Made by a program: the position numbers and the translations under genes
Notes under the pieces: model-generated
Told to the model about the DNA's origin: nothing
The model's input: the letters and a program-made list of their open reading frames with translations, nothing else
The model's database searches: none
Part shown: positions 20,860-30,712 of the stretch, piece by piece
How the letters are laid out: every line of letters starts with the position of its first letter
Position numbering within the stretch: the stretch's first letter is position 1
Assembly (NCBI GenBank): GCA_020310875.1
Contig: CM035413.1
Location: 183,770,618 to 183,834,617 of the forward strand
Direction: 5' to 3'
Source: Ceratopteris richardii
Lineage: Eukaryota > Streptophyta > Polypodiopsida > Polypodiales > Pteridaceae
Length of the DNA: 64,000 nt

Positions 20860-21089
20860 TGTTGGAGTTAGACATCTGTGGAAGCATGCAAATAGCACAA
20901 GGAAGAAGAAGAAGCTTGGAGCACAACGCATGATACTGAATGTATTACCACTAGAATGTACAAAGATAAGTAACCCATTAGGGCTATAGGTGTATATACA
21001 AGCTAGGGGAAAAAACCTCTTAAAGAGGGAAAAAAGTGCCTTGGAAGGCGTAGTGTGTTCATGCACATCACTACCTAAATATATCAACA
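20860..21089 (-). repeat. LTR-A, 5' LTR of copia-A3
   Basis: The 230 bp run from TGTTGGAGTTAGACATCTGT to ATATATCAACA. They differ from the partner LTR at scattered positions, including GGGGAAAAAACC and CCTTGGAAGGCG, so the insertion is not very recent. Confidence 0.92.
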
Positions 21090-21094
21090 ACTAG

Positions 21095-22044
21095 ATCTTT
21101 CGAAATAAATATTTCTAACTAGTAAGTCTATAAAAAAAAGGTACCATTTCGCAAAAGGATCATGATGCATTGGATCGTATTATAGGCATCCAAAAAGTAG
21201 TAGAAGAGTTCCTCTAAGCGGCAAAGAGTGAAGTATGGTGGTAACTATCTAGTGAGACTTGCAACGAAAGAGAATGGAGGAGGATGAATGGAGTGGGCTA
21301 GTACATAGCAGAAATGGAAACGCTATAAAGAAATTGTACATGTCTCTCTCTTGGATGAAAAGATTTCAATTGTCGTAACCTATTTTTTACAATATTTTCA
21401 TTTTGAGCATTGCTTCTATTCTTGAGAAGATGCTCTATAATCCCCTACTTGGTATACTTCGTGAATTCGATACCAACAGCTCTTTATGAAGAATAGTGTA
21501 TCTCCTTTTGGAAATGAACTGTAAAAGTTGTACATATTCAAATATATGCTTGAAATATTTGCCCAAGTTACTTGTATTCTTGTAAGGCATTGTCTTATTC
21601 ATCTTTGCTCGACACCACATACGTGTCAAAGTCTTAGGTTATTGCCACACTTTGATAGAGATAGAAGCATCAAGGTGTATACTAGACTTGTAGCTACCCG
21701 AGTTGTTGAACTTCAAATGAGCACTAGAGACAAAGATCCACCTAGGGAGAATGAGAATAATCACTCTCTTGAATAACAATGATCAATTCTATCTTAGAAC
21801 GCTTGTTGAAGATAGCAATGCATTGGTTAAGATTGAGCAAGACATTATCAAAGAACTTTCAAGATGCGTAGATGGTTTTGATATTGCTTTAGTCGGTATC
21901 AACAATCATAGGAAATTATTTACTTATAGGGGGACTACCAAAAGTTTGGATTGGAGAGTGAAGGTGCAAAGGATTTTCGAACAAACCACATTTAGATTGT
22001 TAGGTATCTTGATGAGGTTTAGTGTAAAGATAACTTATAGATAG
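21095..22044 (+). other. Unassigned region with a hypothetical 97-residue frame at 21751-22044
   Basis: Mostly AT-rich with no repeat recognised. The frame 21751-22044 (MRIITLLNNNDQFYLRTLVE) has no recognisable domain; upstream frame pieces (STRDKDPPRENENNHSLE) overlap it. It may be a chance ORF or an old retroelement piece. Confidence 0.3.
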
Positions 22045-22475
22045 GGGTGGCAAATCCATAGAAGAAAGAGAAAAATTAATAAACGGAGGGGATATTTAAG
22101 AAACTCGATAAGGATGTACAAAATTCATAGGTGAGTTGGTTGGGCTCTTAGCTCTTGAAGTGTAGGTTGTGTATTCAACCTCTGTGGAGTCGTGGACATA
22201 CCTAGACCCCATTATCATCAGACTATCCGTCTAATGCCTTCAGGCCATTGAAAATTATAGATGGGAGTGGAAAATCCATAAAAGAAAGAGAAAATTTAAC
22301 AAACTGGGGGAATCTTTAAGAAACTCGATAGGGATGTCCAAAATCCATAGGTGAGTTGGTTGGGCACTCACCTCTTGAGGCGGAGGTTGTGTTCAACCCC
22401 CGTAGACTACTACCCATACATGGGTCACTATGGTCAGTCTATATGTGTAATGCCTTTGGTGCATTGAAACTAGAT
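22045..22475 (+). repeat. Two tandem copies of a tRNA-like (SINE-type) repeat, about 215 bp each
   Basis: The copies at about 22045-22260 and 22261-22475 share AAATCCATARAAGAAAGAGAAAA, AAGAAACTCGATARGGATGT, TAGGTGAGTTGGTTGGGC and CTCTTGARG.GGAGGTTGTGT.TTCAACC. GGTGAGTTGGTTGGGCNCT resembles a pol III box A and GTTGTGTTCAACC a box B. A diverged relative lies inverted at 25205-25290. A SINE assignment is inferred from these boxes; no poly-A tail or target duplication was confirmed. Confidence 0.55.
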
Positions 22476-23470
22476 GCCTTGAGGCAGCCCTTTCCTTTTA
22501 ATGCTTTGATAATCTAACCACTGCTTTGTGGGATTCAGTGATCCCATGGCTACTATGCCCTTCACTTTTAAGGTTGTTCTTTCAATAAGAGATTAGGCTT
22601 CGATCGAATTTCCTTTTTTTTTTAGCAACTCGGTAGGGATGGCCATGGACATCAACATATAGTGACTTCTATGAGTCCTTGTACTTCTTTTATTGTTGGG
22701 GACCGCTAGACTTTACATTGGCCGAACTAAAGGACAACTATGTGAACCTTTTCTTTGCGAGGTGGATTCGAGAAAAGAGACTTTCCTAAGGTCAAATGGT
22801 TTATTCTTTGTCTCCCAAATTCCACGAAAGGAGGGTGGGGTTTCCTATATGTGGTTAGCATGGAAAATAAAATTTTGGTAATTAATTAATTAGATACTCA
22901 AGATTTGGTTTGATCATATAAAATTTGGGCCTCATTTAATATGTTGGAGCCATTGAGGGTGCTACTTCCTGAAAAAGTCCATGAAGAAAAGATGACGTGT
23001 CCCATTGCACCGCTTCTAATGGAACTAAGATTCTTAGTATGAGGAATGTGACAAGGAGGAGTCACCTCATTTGTAAAAGTTTGTGGGTATGTGCATACAA
23101 TGAAGCATCAACCTCGAATGCAAAGGTTATTTCTTTGGTGGTCCTCCATAGCTCAAGAAGTGAAAGCTACACGGATCTCAGAAAGACCTCTCCATGTTCC
23201 TCCCCAGTCATCCTCATGTGTTTCCCATCTCATGTGCTCCCCATTGTAGCCCTCCATGTTCCTCCCAAGTCATCCTCATGTGCTCCCCATGTGCGACCCT
23301 ACACTTTTGATCGCATGACTATGTAATATGTAAGGCGATCTCAAAAGTCATGGAATCGCCGACATGAGCGGTGATTGTTTGTCTGATTGCGAGAAGTCAA
23401 ATTGGACCAGCGTCAAACATGAATTCATTAATGAGCTTCTAGAAAATCATGTCCCAAAATTAAGATAAGG
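22476..23470. other. Region without assigned genes
   Basis: It contains short frames (22693-22881, 22997-23326) with no recognisable domain and a roughly 62-bp direct repeat at about 23192 and 23254 (TCCATGTTCCTCCC.AGTCATCCTCATGTG). Nothing else supported. Confidence 0.4.
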
Positions 23471-23889
23471 GACCACCATTACATCCCCCCTTCGCTAAGA
23501 GCCTACAGACAGACTCTCGTTTTCCTCGCAAGGAGTTGCCTGTTGCAAATCCCCCGTTTCCGCCTTGTCACGCTTGGCACCTCCCCGCAGCTTGTGCACG
23601 CGATGTCTCCCACCGCAATGCATCCCAGGCCAGTGCGGGCGCTGCAGCATCGCCTGTTTCCTGTGTGTGTGCTTGTCCTTGTTGTATGCGCGAGCTTCCT
23701 TCCCGCTCTTTCTGCAAGGCCTGCGCTCTTTGCAGGTACATGTGTAGCTTTCTTCTACTATTCTTTATCTATCCACTCATCTGTCTGTCCGTTTATTTAT
23801 CCATCTATGTATCTCATCGTGCTTTCTTCCTCGCAGGCGTCCGCGATGTCGAGCAGGTAGAGTCACGACCGTTGGACGGATCTCATCTT

Positions 23890-23947
<58 letters not shown>

Positions 23948-24160
23948 TGCCAGATTCTTTATTTCCTCAACAGCAAGTGCGCGGAAGAGGGCTATGGCGG
24001 GCGTACGAACGCTACATCTGCAGTCCCGCGTGTAAAGCTTCCAAGTCTTCATCGCCATAGGGATTATTATTTCCTTAGTTTGATATTCTGACCCTTCCAT
24101 GGCCTCTGATGGTCCGTATTTTACTATATTTTTTAATCTTCCTGGAAGATGATGATGTTT
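23471..24160 (+). other. GC-rich island with (CT)n tract, possible host-gene leader
   Basis: The composition shifts to GC-rich between about 23480 and 24060, unlike the retroelement debris around it. It includes a pure CT dinucleotide run at 23894-23942, a frequent component of plant 5' leaders. The frame 23536-24060 starts at a non-ATG codon, is Cys/Ser/Leu rich and includes the translated CT run (alternating Ser-Leu), so it is probably not coding. An ATG in good context (ccATGGcc) occurs at 24099, but only short frames follow. Confidence 0.35.
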
Positions 24161-24337
24161 GTCGCTTCCGTCTCAGAACCTTGTATGCATTCCGATTGGA
24201 GAGGGATGCCGTTTCCTACGACGACTATTTGTATCTTGTTATATTGCTTGTCGCTTCCGTCCCAGAACCTTGTATGCATTCCGATTGCGAGAGGGATGCC
24301 GTTTCCTACGAAGATTATTTGTATCTTGTTATATGCC
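24161..24337 (+). repeat. 89-bp tandem duplication
   Basis: GTCGCTTCCGTCTCAGAACC... at 24161 and GTCGCTTCCGTCCCAGAACC... at 24250 are near-identical over about 88 bases, ending TATTTGTATCTTGTTATAT. The period is not a multiple of three, so the duplication changes reading frame and argues against coding. Confidence 0.8.
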
Positions 24338-24924
24338 TACTTATGTTTACGCCCCCCATTTATTCACAGAACTCGTGTATTGTGAACAAGACTTATGAGT
24401 GCGTGCCGTTCTTCCATTAGCGTATCTACATAATTTTTCGCATTCACATAATTGCATCAGCTGCCTCACCTTTCCTGTGCAAGTATGGAGTTATGAAAAT
24501 CCTTTCTGGTTTCGACATGTTGTTGACTATCAGCTCCTCTAACATGCAGGCTGAACTTAGCTTAGCCTTAGCAATATTACTTTAGCTCTACTGATGCAAG
24601 AAATGAGTTTGAAACAATCTCGTTGTCTGTCTCGCACTGGTCTAACTTGTTTAACCCCGAGGCGAGCTTGATGATTGACATCTTTTGATTTCAGCTTCAC
24701 TTTTCTAATGCAATAAACGATTCTCCTCTATCACTCAGGCAAGCATAATTGCAACCTAACCATGTAACGGCATTTACGTAGGCTAGGCACTCTTTTGGTA
24801 TCGCAATACGTTGACGTGGAGCCTTATGGGCTCAACATGGAGAATTGAACATGGAGAATTGAAAAGATTAAAATTTTTCCATGTTTTTTTTTCAAGGAGG
24901 TTCGGTAGATGCCTATTTTTTTCT

Positions 24925-25150
24925 TTAACTTTGAAAATATAATTGTACAGATGAATGGGCATAGTACTCACATGATCCTAACTTTAACTTTGAAAGTACA
25001 ACTGTACAAGTAAATGGGAATAGTACTCACATGACCCTCCATATCCCACAAAAGGGAGGTTAGATAGAAATATATCTTTGAAAGTAAAATGATAGAGGTG
25101 AATGGGCATAGTACCCACGCGATCCCCCATGTTCCACAAAAGGGAGGCTA
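24925..25150 (+). repeat. Diverged short tandem repeats (three units)
   Basis: Units begin near 24930, 24990 and 25077 with CTTTGAAARTA.AA.TGTACA, continue RTGAATGGGCATAGTACTCACATGA, and two end CCACAAAAGGGAGGYTAGA. No coding content. Confidence 0.6.
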
Positions 25151-25199
25151 GACACGATTACAACTAGTAGGTTGAGTTAAAACTAGTTTAAATTGGTCA

Positions 25200-25290
25200 A
25201 ATTCATTATATGTCTAGTTCTAAGGTTGAACTCTGGACCTCCGCCTCAAAACACTAAAGCTTTACCAAACCACCTACAAAACATGGACCA
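25200..25290 (-). repeat. tRNA-like (SINE-type) repeat, minus strand
   Basis: The reverse complement contains GTAGGTGGTTTGGTAAAGC (box A-like), TTGAGGCGGAGGTCC and AGAGTTCAACC (box B-like), sharing TTGAGGCGGAGGT and GTTCAACC with the tandem pair at 22045-22475. Confidence 0.55.
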
Positions 25291-25521
25291 TAGTTTTTAT
25301 GTTTAACGAAGTGAAGGTGTAATGAAGATAAGAGGGGGTTGCGCATATTGGTGTTTTTCGGGCAATGTAGAGTATTGGGGCTAATCTATTATGTAAAGTC
25401 ACCTTTCTTATACGAATTGTTCATGTCCGACGGCATGATTAATTGTATGACACCATAATTTTAAAGATGGTGTGTTCCCATTGTGAGTAATAATGAAGAT
25501 CAATGCATGCGTCCCTCATGT

Positions 25522-25788
25522 TGGTTGATATATTTAGGTAGTGATGTGTGTGAACACACTAAAATCATCGAGGTACTTTTTTCCCTCTTTAGGAAGTTTT
25601 TCCCTCGGCTTGTATATACGCCTACAGCCCTAATGAGTTACATATCTTTGTACATTCTAGTGGTAATACATTCAGTATTGTGTGTTGTGCTCCAAGCTTC
25701 TTCTTCTTCCTTGTGGTGTTCGGGTGCATCCACAAATCACTAACTCCAACAATTGGTATCAGAGCAGGTCCTTGCTTCATCTATGCCA
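25522..25788 (+). mobile_element. copia-A4 stub: 5' LTR and primer-binding site only
   Basis: LTR-A lies at about 25522-25751 (start slightly altered, TGGTTGATATATTTAGG; end CTAACTCCAACA), followed by the primer-binding site TGGTATCAGAGC at 25754-25765 and the leader GCTTCATCTATGCCA. It is cut at 25788 by the LTR of the minus-strand copia-D element. The rest of the element is not found beyond copia-D. Confidence 0.8.
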
Positions 25789-26167
25789 TGAGGAAGGAGA
25801 TAAGGAAGAGAGCTCATACACACACTCTCACAATCAAAGAGATGCACACACTCTGATTAAGGCAAAGAAGAATGATCGTCTTCTTCTTCTTCTTCTATTA
25901 CATAAAAAGGAGTGTACAAGAATGATATAAAACCAATAATACAACTAGTGCAATATCTAAAGATCAATACATAAGGAAAAAACCTTATGTCCACGAATGA
26001 GTGACCTGGCAAGGAACAAATTTTCCTTCACTCTCAATAGATAAATCTAATAAAGCTCAATGAAGTATCTCTGACATATACCAACATGACCACTATACAT
26101 GTCAGAGAAACAAAAAAGTAATACGTGTCATCCTTGATCATCACATGTTGAGCTTGATATCTCAACA
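25789..26167 (-). repeat. LTR-D, 3' LTR of copia-D
   Basis: On the plus strand it runs TGAGGAAGGAGATAAGG to GATATCTCAACA, followed by CTCCCCCTTAA, a polypurine-tract complement. In element orientation it starts TGTTGAGATATCAAGCTCAAC. A truncated second copy in opposite orientation is at 57605-57785. A CTT/GAA microsatellite (about 25880-25897) lies inside. Confidence 0.8.
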
Positions 26168-26179
26168 CTCCCCCTTAAA

Positions 26180-26720
26180 CTCAATGTCATGTCCTCTAAT
26201 CCAAACATCTTCTGAAACTTTAGCAACCTGCTCATATGTTCTCACTTAAACAAGGTCAATATCACCTGCTAATACCTTCTCTCTGAAGAAGTGATAACAT
26301 ACCTCTGTATGCTTTGTTCTAGCATAAAAAACAAGATTCCGTGCTAACTGTATACTGCTAAGATTATCACAATAGATAGGGATAGGCTTTTGCACTTCCA
26401 TACCTAAATCTGCAAGTAGCATCTCCAGCCATGATGCCTCACATGCTTCCATTGCAACACCTCTATACTTAGCCTCTGTACTCAACAGAGCAATAGTGGG
26501 TTGCTTCTTGCTGCCCCATGTAATAGTTGCACTCTCAAGTGAGAATAGAAAGCCACTAGTAGATCTTCTATCTGGAATGGTACCAGCTTAATCTGCATTG
26601 GTGTATCCATGAACCATCAAATCTACACCATCTTCATAAAACAATGCATAATCCAAGGTAGCACTCACATAACGTAGAGTGCACCTCAGAGCATCCAAAT
26701 GTGGCTTCTTGGGAACTTGC
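26180..26720 (-). pseudogene. copia-D RNase H
   Basis: The minus strand reads STEAKYRGVAMEACEASWLEMLLADLGM, PIPIYCDNLSSIQLARNLVFYARTKHTEVCYHFFREKVLAGDIDLV, upstream of which lie TIALLSTEAK-type and WGSKKQPTIAL-type pieces in neighbouring frames. The pattern matches copia RNase H, including the second Asp in the YCDNLS block. Stops and frameshifts separate it from RT. Confidence 0.85.
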
Positions 26721-27720
26721 ATAAACTAACTTTCAAGTCCAATAGTATAGCTAAAATCAAGCCTTGTAATTATGAGATATATAAGACTTCCCATAATTTT
26801 CTTGTACATAGTAGCATTTTCCAATGCTTCACTTGATGTAGTATCCAACTTCAAATTCTGATCTAATGGCATAAAAATCGGCTTACAATTAGCCATACTA
26901 TACTTTTGTAACATATTCAAGGCATATTTCCTTTGCGACATCCATATACCTATTTTTGTATGTATAAACTCAATGCCCAAGTAGTACAGCACACCAAGAT
27001 CTTTCATGTTTTACCTCTTTGATGCCTTCTTCATTATCACCACCTACAATCAAGTCATCTAGATAGCCACAATTATGATGCCATCATCACCCTTACTTGC
27101 ATATAGTGAATGATCTGCATCACATATAGGAAACCCAATGGTGGTTAAGTAATCAGCAATCCTTGCATGGCATGCACGAGGAGCTTGCTTTAGTCCATAC
27201 AAAGTCCTTTGCAACCTGGAAACATATTCAGGATGTTTTGAATCTTCATATCCTTGTGGTTGGTCCATGTATACTTCTTCCTGTAACTCACCATGTAGGA
27301 AAGCATTCTTCACATCCATCTGATGTAAAGTCCATCCTTTTGTTGTAGCTAATGCAACAAGCATCCTGACAATAGACATTTTAGATATAGGGTTGAATGT
27401 TTCTACATAATCAATGCCATATGTTTATGCATATCCTTTTGCTACCAATCATGCTTTGTACATGCTTATGCTACCATCAGCATTGTGCTTTACCGTGTAA
27501 ACCCACTTACAGCCTATGGGTCTCTTTCCTTGTGGCAATGTAATCAGCTTCCATGTGTTGTTCCCATAAAGTGCAGCCACCTCCTCATCCATAGTTGTTT
27601 TTAATCTACATTCTTAATTGCATCTTCAAAACAAGAAGGTTCAGCATCTTGTATTACCTTTGTCATGTAGGCACAATGATAAGCCATGTAACTATCATAC
27701 GTCAATCGTTGCATTGAATT
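26721..27720 (-). pseudogene. copia-D reverse transcriptase
   Basis: The frame 27379-27059 encodes MLVALATTKGWTLHQMDVKNAFLHGELQEEVYMDQPQGY and LQRTLYGLKQAPRACHARI. The catalytic block reads YLDDLIVGG just below 27059, after a frameshift. The frame 27007-26726 encodes MKDLGVLYYLGIEF, MSQRKYALNMLQKY, CKPIFMPLD and GSLIYLIITRLDFSYTIG. The fingers lie upstream at 27380-27700 in broken frames. The product would be RNA-directed DNA polymerase; this copy is dead. Confidence 0.88.
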
Positions 27721-27949
27721 TTGCATCCTCCCTTATCTTCTTGGTCTTGGGTCACTTCGCCTTGTATCATTTGCATGTGCCTTTCTAATGCCTGGAGTCT
27801 TCACAGAGGGAAATCCAAGTTCCTCATCAAGAATCTTTTAGGAACCGCTAGAATCTCCATCAACATTTTCAAAACCTGCACATGCTTTACTACCAGCAAA
27901 AAGCTTTTCTTTACCTTTCTTGGATGTGTTTGATGAATTTATTGGATTG

Positions 27950-29160
27950 AAATTTCCATGCAATCTTCCACTCTATGGATTTGAATTGGAACTATTGCTT
28001 GGTGATACATCCGATCCACTCAAAACTTGAGATTCTGCACTTGCTTTTTCAGTACTTTCTTTATCATTTGGTTCAAGATTCAGTCCTTCTTTGGCATCTA
28101 CATAAAAGCTTGAAAATTCATCAAATACCACATCTCTGCTCACCTTCACCTGTCGTGTGAGTGGGTTATAATATTTATATCCCTTTTGCTCAACAGAGTA
28201 TCTAACAAAGATATATATTTTTTGCTTTTGGATCAAGCTTCATCCTCAACTCATCATGTACATATGCAATACAACCAAAAACTTTTATATGTGATAAGCT
28301 TGACTTTTTACCTATAAATTTCTCTTTCGGTGTAACTTGATGTACAATAGCAGTTGAAGGTTGTTCATGATGTATACAGCAGTATGAATAGCTTCTACCC
28401 AATAACAATGAGGCATATTCTTCTCAGCCATCAAGGCTCATGCTATTTCTGTAATATGTCTATTTTTGTATTCAGCAACGCCATTCTGTTGTGGTGTGTA
28501 CTATTGGGTGTGTGTAGAAGTGCGAGAGACACACAAGAAGCACACACAAGGAGCACAAACGCAGCAAGACACACGGAGAAGACGATGGCTGGAATAGCTC
28601 TCTCTATTGATCGATGTATTGAACTGAAGTAAGAGCTGAATAATATCCCTAAGTACAAAGTACCATCACATATGAGAGTATCAAGTATGTGGTAACATGG
28701 GGGAAAAACCTCTTGCCAGCACTAGAGTAAAAAGTGCCCATGTATAGGGAAAAGGTTCACATCAAAGCTACCCGAGGAACACATGACGTCGAATTCCATG
28801 AATTTTAAAAAATTTACTGAACTCATTTGACATATATTCACCTCCTCCATCAGACCTTATTGTCTTAATATACTTCCTTGTCTACTTTTCCACCATAGCT
28901 TTAAAATTTTGGAAGTAAGTGAACATCTCACTCTTCTCTTTCATGAAATATACCCACACTTTTTGTGTATGGTCATCAATAAAAGTAACATAAAACTTGC
29001 AACCATCCATGGATGTGGTCTTTGCAAGACCCTAAACGTTTGTATGTACTATTTCTAGCACATTCTCACTAACATGCTTATCATGTGAAAATGATGATCT
29101 TGCATCAATTTCAGCCTTTGCAAGTTTGCATGTCCAATTACTTTGTGCCACATCTCTATA
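27950..29160 (-). pseudogene. copia-D integrase, interrupted by LTR-F
   Basis: The C-terminal half at 27973-28500 reads KVFGCIAYVHDELRMKLDPKAKNIY, IFVRYSVEQKGYKYYNPLTRQVKVSRDVVFDEFSSF, and upstream YTPQQNGVAE-equivalent sequence. LTR-F (28502-28790) separates it from EFSKFFKIHGI and the catalytic core at 28791-29050. The pre-integrase region follows (29055-29420: VKHLADMLHVSNITKNLVSVGQMVDQG, MWHKVIGHANLQRLKLM), whose HxxxxH half of the zinc module is visible. Confidence 0.85.
28502..28790 (-). repeat. LTR-F inserted in the copia-D integrase
   Basis: It matches the LTR at 9723-10014 over most of its length; the start is TATTGGGTGTGTG (one base changed) and the end is eroded (GGAACACATGACG). 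It has no internal sequence beside it, so it is a solo LTR. It splits the integrase between the FKIHGI and TPQQNGV motifs. Confidence 0.8.
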
Positions 29161-29379
29161 TTAGCAATAACACGTGCACCTTTTGCAAACATGGCTGCAT
29201 TCATTTTAGGAATTTTTACATTTAAGGTGAACATCCTATCCACTTTGTTTCCTTTGGTAATTAATCTTCCATCCCATTCGTATTCTTCTACATATAAACC
29301 ATCAGCATTGAACATGACTTGTAATCCCTGGTCAACCATTTGTCCAACAGAAACCAGATTCTTTGTTATATTTGAAACA

Positions 29380-30526
29380 TGCAACATATCAGCAAGGTGT
29401 TTTACCTTCTCATCCTCCATAAAGAGTGCTATATTTTTTGTATGCCGGATAGGGTGTGATGTGTCATCACCTGCAAAATACTAAACCATTCCGCATGATT
29501 GGTCATGTGATTTGAAGCACTTGAATCAACATACCAGACATCACCATTCGATTTTGAAACACTAGCAGACATCGTATTCATCATGTGATGTTGAACCATG
29601 AACAGCTTCTCAGAATCATCTCCACTTATGGATGCATAGTTGTTTTTTTGCCTTTTATTATTTTGATTCTTCAACCTACAATCATGTTTAAAGTGTCCAA
29701 GTTTACCATAATTCCAACATGTTTTATTGTCACTACGTGAATCGATTCTTTGAAAATTTTTGCAACCTCTTTGGATCCCCCTGCCTCAAAATTGTCCTCT
29801 TTTCCTCCTGCATGATTGAGTTGTCGACCTTGGTCTTGGTTATTATGTTCCACTTGTGAAGCCTTTACCTCTGCCTCTTCCTCTTCCAGAGTAGAATACG
29901 TGCTCATAATTGGTTTTTCCTTGGGATTTTGATTCCTCACCAAGATTCTTTTCTTTAATAATTAACATAGATACCAGATCAACAAAATTTGGAATATTTT
30001 CACTGGTCTGTATAGAAGTTCTGAACTCCTTATATGCAACCACAAAGGCACACTTCCAACTTATCATCATCATCTACATTCATGCCATTAGATGCAAGTT
30101 ACTTACATGTGCTTTTGATTTTTAGAGCGTAGTCATCGACATGCTCTTCTTTTCCAATGTATGCAGCTCCTTCTTGAGTTGCAATTTTCGTGCCTTTGTA
30201 TTGGTCTCATACAAAGTGACCAAAATGTTCCAAGCCTCTTTTGGAGTCTTGGCATCCTGTATGTGTCTAATCATGCTATACTGTATCCTAACAGATAGCT
30301 AGTACATTACCTTTCATGCTCCTTGATTCCATTCTTCATATGCTCTTAACTGGTCTACAGTCCGATTTCTTTCTGGTAACTACGGAGCATTTTCATTCTC
30401 TCCTTCGATGTACTTCCAATATCCTTTTCCCATTAGGAAATTCATCATTCTGAATCTCCAAGCATGGAAGTTGTTCTTTTCTAGATTATCGCTCATAAGG
30501 TGACTCATTGCATCTGTGTTTTCCAT
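29380..30526 (-). pseudogene. copia-D gag and protease
   Basis: The gag start is MENTDAMSHLMSDNLEK at 30526, followed by NNFHAWRFRMMNFLMGKGYW in broken frames and the helical gag region (30073-29843). The zinc knuckle reads CWNYGKLGHFKHDC (about 29680-29725), with the second Cys replaced by Tyr. The protease block at 29674-29429 reads SNGDVWYVDSSASNHMTNHAEWFS, with DSSA at the active site. Several stops; not functional. Confidence 0.8.
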
Positions 30527-30712
30527 TTCTGAAGCAATTCACAACAGTGCAAAACACTGCAAGCAACACTTCTGCTTGAACACTCTCGCACTATGATGTG
30601 ACAGTTTGATCTCATAAAAACACAGTTTTTGTGTATCAACAGTATACGAAATCGCTTGAAATTTTGGATCTCGAATATATGAGTGTTGTCAAACATGGCA
30701 CAAGTTACAGTT

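Larger units (their letters stand above)
17700..21089 (-). mobile_element. Non-autonomous copia-A element (copia-A3), complete with LTRs and target duplication
   Basis: The element is bounded by two 230-bp LTRs (17700-17929 and 20860-21089), with a 5-bp target-site duplication ACTAG at 17695-17699 and 21090-21094. The polypurine-tract complement lies at 17930-17940 and the primer-binding site complement at 20846-20857. The internal region is only about 2.9 kb because integrase sequence is joined directly to the end of RT near 18690, removing the rest of integrase and most of RT. It could move only with enzymes supplied by relatives such as copia-A6. Confidence 0.92.
25789..30712 (-). mobile_element. 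copia-D element, minus strand, 5' LTR missing
   Basis: LTR-D lies at 25789-26167 (3' LTR), followed by coding remnants in copia order on the minus strand (gag, zinc knuckle, protease, integrase, RT, RNase H). The integrase is interrupted by LTR-F at 28502-28790. The 5' end, including primer-binding site and 5' LTR, is missing at 30712, where a copia-A LTR begins. It is a different copia family from copia-A, with gag starting MENTDAMSHLMSDNLEK. Confidence 0.85.

Noticed and set aside
23536..24060. 174-residue Cys/Ser/Leu-rich frame
   Set aside because: It starts at a non-ATG codon and its C-terminal half is a translated CT microsatellite. No domain.
24109..24420. 103-residue frame across a tandem repeat
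   Set aside because: The 89-bp duplication shifts frame within it, so the protein would not be conserved; no domain.
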